Of a stretch of 29,017 bases of DNA, positions 28,885-29,017 are shown in pieces (positions within the stretch are counted from its first letter, which is position 1; every line of letters begins with the position of its first letter). Made by a program: the position numbers and the translations under genes. The notes beneath the pieces were generated by a model. The model saw only the letters and a program-made list of their open reading frames with translations, did not search any database and was not told where the DNA came from. The DNA lies in IMG/VR virus record IMGVR_UViG_3300032249_000483, positions 1 to 29,017 of that record; one strand, 5' to 3'. This stretch comes from a virus.

Positions 28885-29017
28885 ACCAGCTAAGGCGCGG
28901 GTATGTGAATTGTGTAGTAAAGATATTAGCCATATGCGAAGCAATGCTAGGTTTTGCTCTAGAAAACACAAAGGAATTGTTAGTGATAGCAAACGAAACT
29001 ATGCAGTGGAGTATCAA
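28868..29017 (+). CDS. Zinc-finger-like protein, truncated by the window end
   Basis: The 50 visible residues contain C13-x2-C16 and F-C30-SRKH, a treble-clef or HNH-like knuckle on a Lys/Arg-rich background. It may be the start of a small nuclease or DNA-binding protein. No stop codon is reached. Confidence 0.5.
   Translation, partial: MTTKTKPAKARVCELCSKDISHMRSNARFCSRKHKGIVSDSKRNYAVEYQ

Overview
This window is part of the genome of a tailed double-stranded DNA bacteriophage. It has a terminase pair, a portal, a GroES-like co-chaperonin, an acidic scaffold, a HK97-fold type major capsid protein and a glycine-rich adhesin, plus a replication block and many very small genes. No integrase, tRNA or CRISPR array was seen. 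The best host clue is a 23-residue gene at 24999-25070 that reads as PqqA, the ribosomal precursor of the cofactor PQQ. Together with the moderate to low GC content, this points to a PQQ-using proteobacterium. A methylotroph (Methylophilaceae-like) that needs PQQ for methanol dehydrogenase is a reasonable inference, not a proof.

Layout. (1) 1-9924, plus strand: small early genes, then a nuclease group (DUF1364-like HNH protein, calcineurin-like phosphoesterase, possible PD-(D/E)XK protein). A gap of about 600 nt carries a promoter/RNA/terminator unit, and more small genes follow. The block ends with a ParB-like protein, an SF2 helicase and a Toprim primase. (2) 15430-9857, minus strand: about 19 short, mostly acidic and unrecognised genes, including an ArdA antirestriction protein. 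They are read from a strong promoter at 15481-15509 and end with a sigma-region-4-like protein that overlaps the primase tail to tail. Three intergenic gaps in this operon hold type I hammerhead ribozymes (14496-14440, 13906-13857, 13071-13020), each lying between a stop codon and the next AAGGGG ribosome-binding site. (3) 15446-15874: divergent control region with the minus promoter, an operator over its -35, a 19-bp direct repeat and many GATC sites. It is a candidate packaging or replication site. (4) 15875-29017, plus strand: terS, a LexA-N-terminal-like regulator, terL, portal, co-chaperonin, scaffold, structural proteins and major capsid protein. Then comes the isolated pqqA cassette between two terminators, followed by surface/tail proteins, a cupin-like protein and a truncated zinc-finger gene at the window edge.

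How it fits together. The plus early block supplies DNA metabolism. The minus block looks like a host-takeover and anti-defence operon whose transcript should be cut by its own ribozymes into shorter messages. A small LexA-like protein, with CTTGA(C/T)TGTCAAG palindromes beside its own gene and over the minus-operon promoter, is a candidate early/late switch. The late block builds the particle. PqqA would feed the host PQQ pathway during late infection. The two most unusual signals are the intergenic hammerhead ribozymes and the lone phage-borne pqqA.
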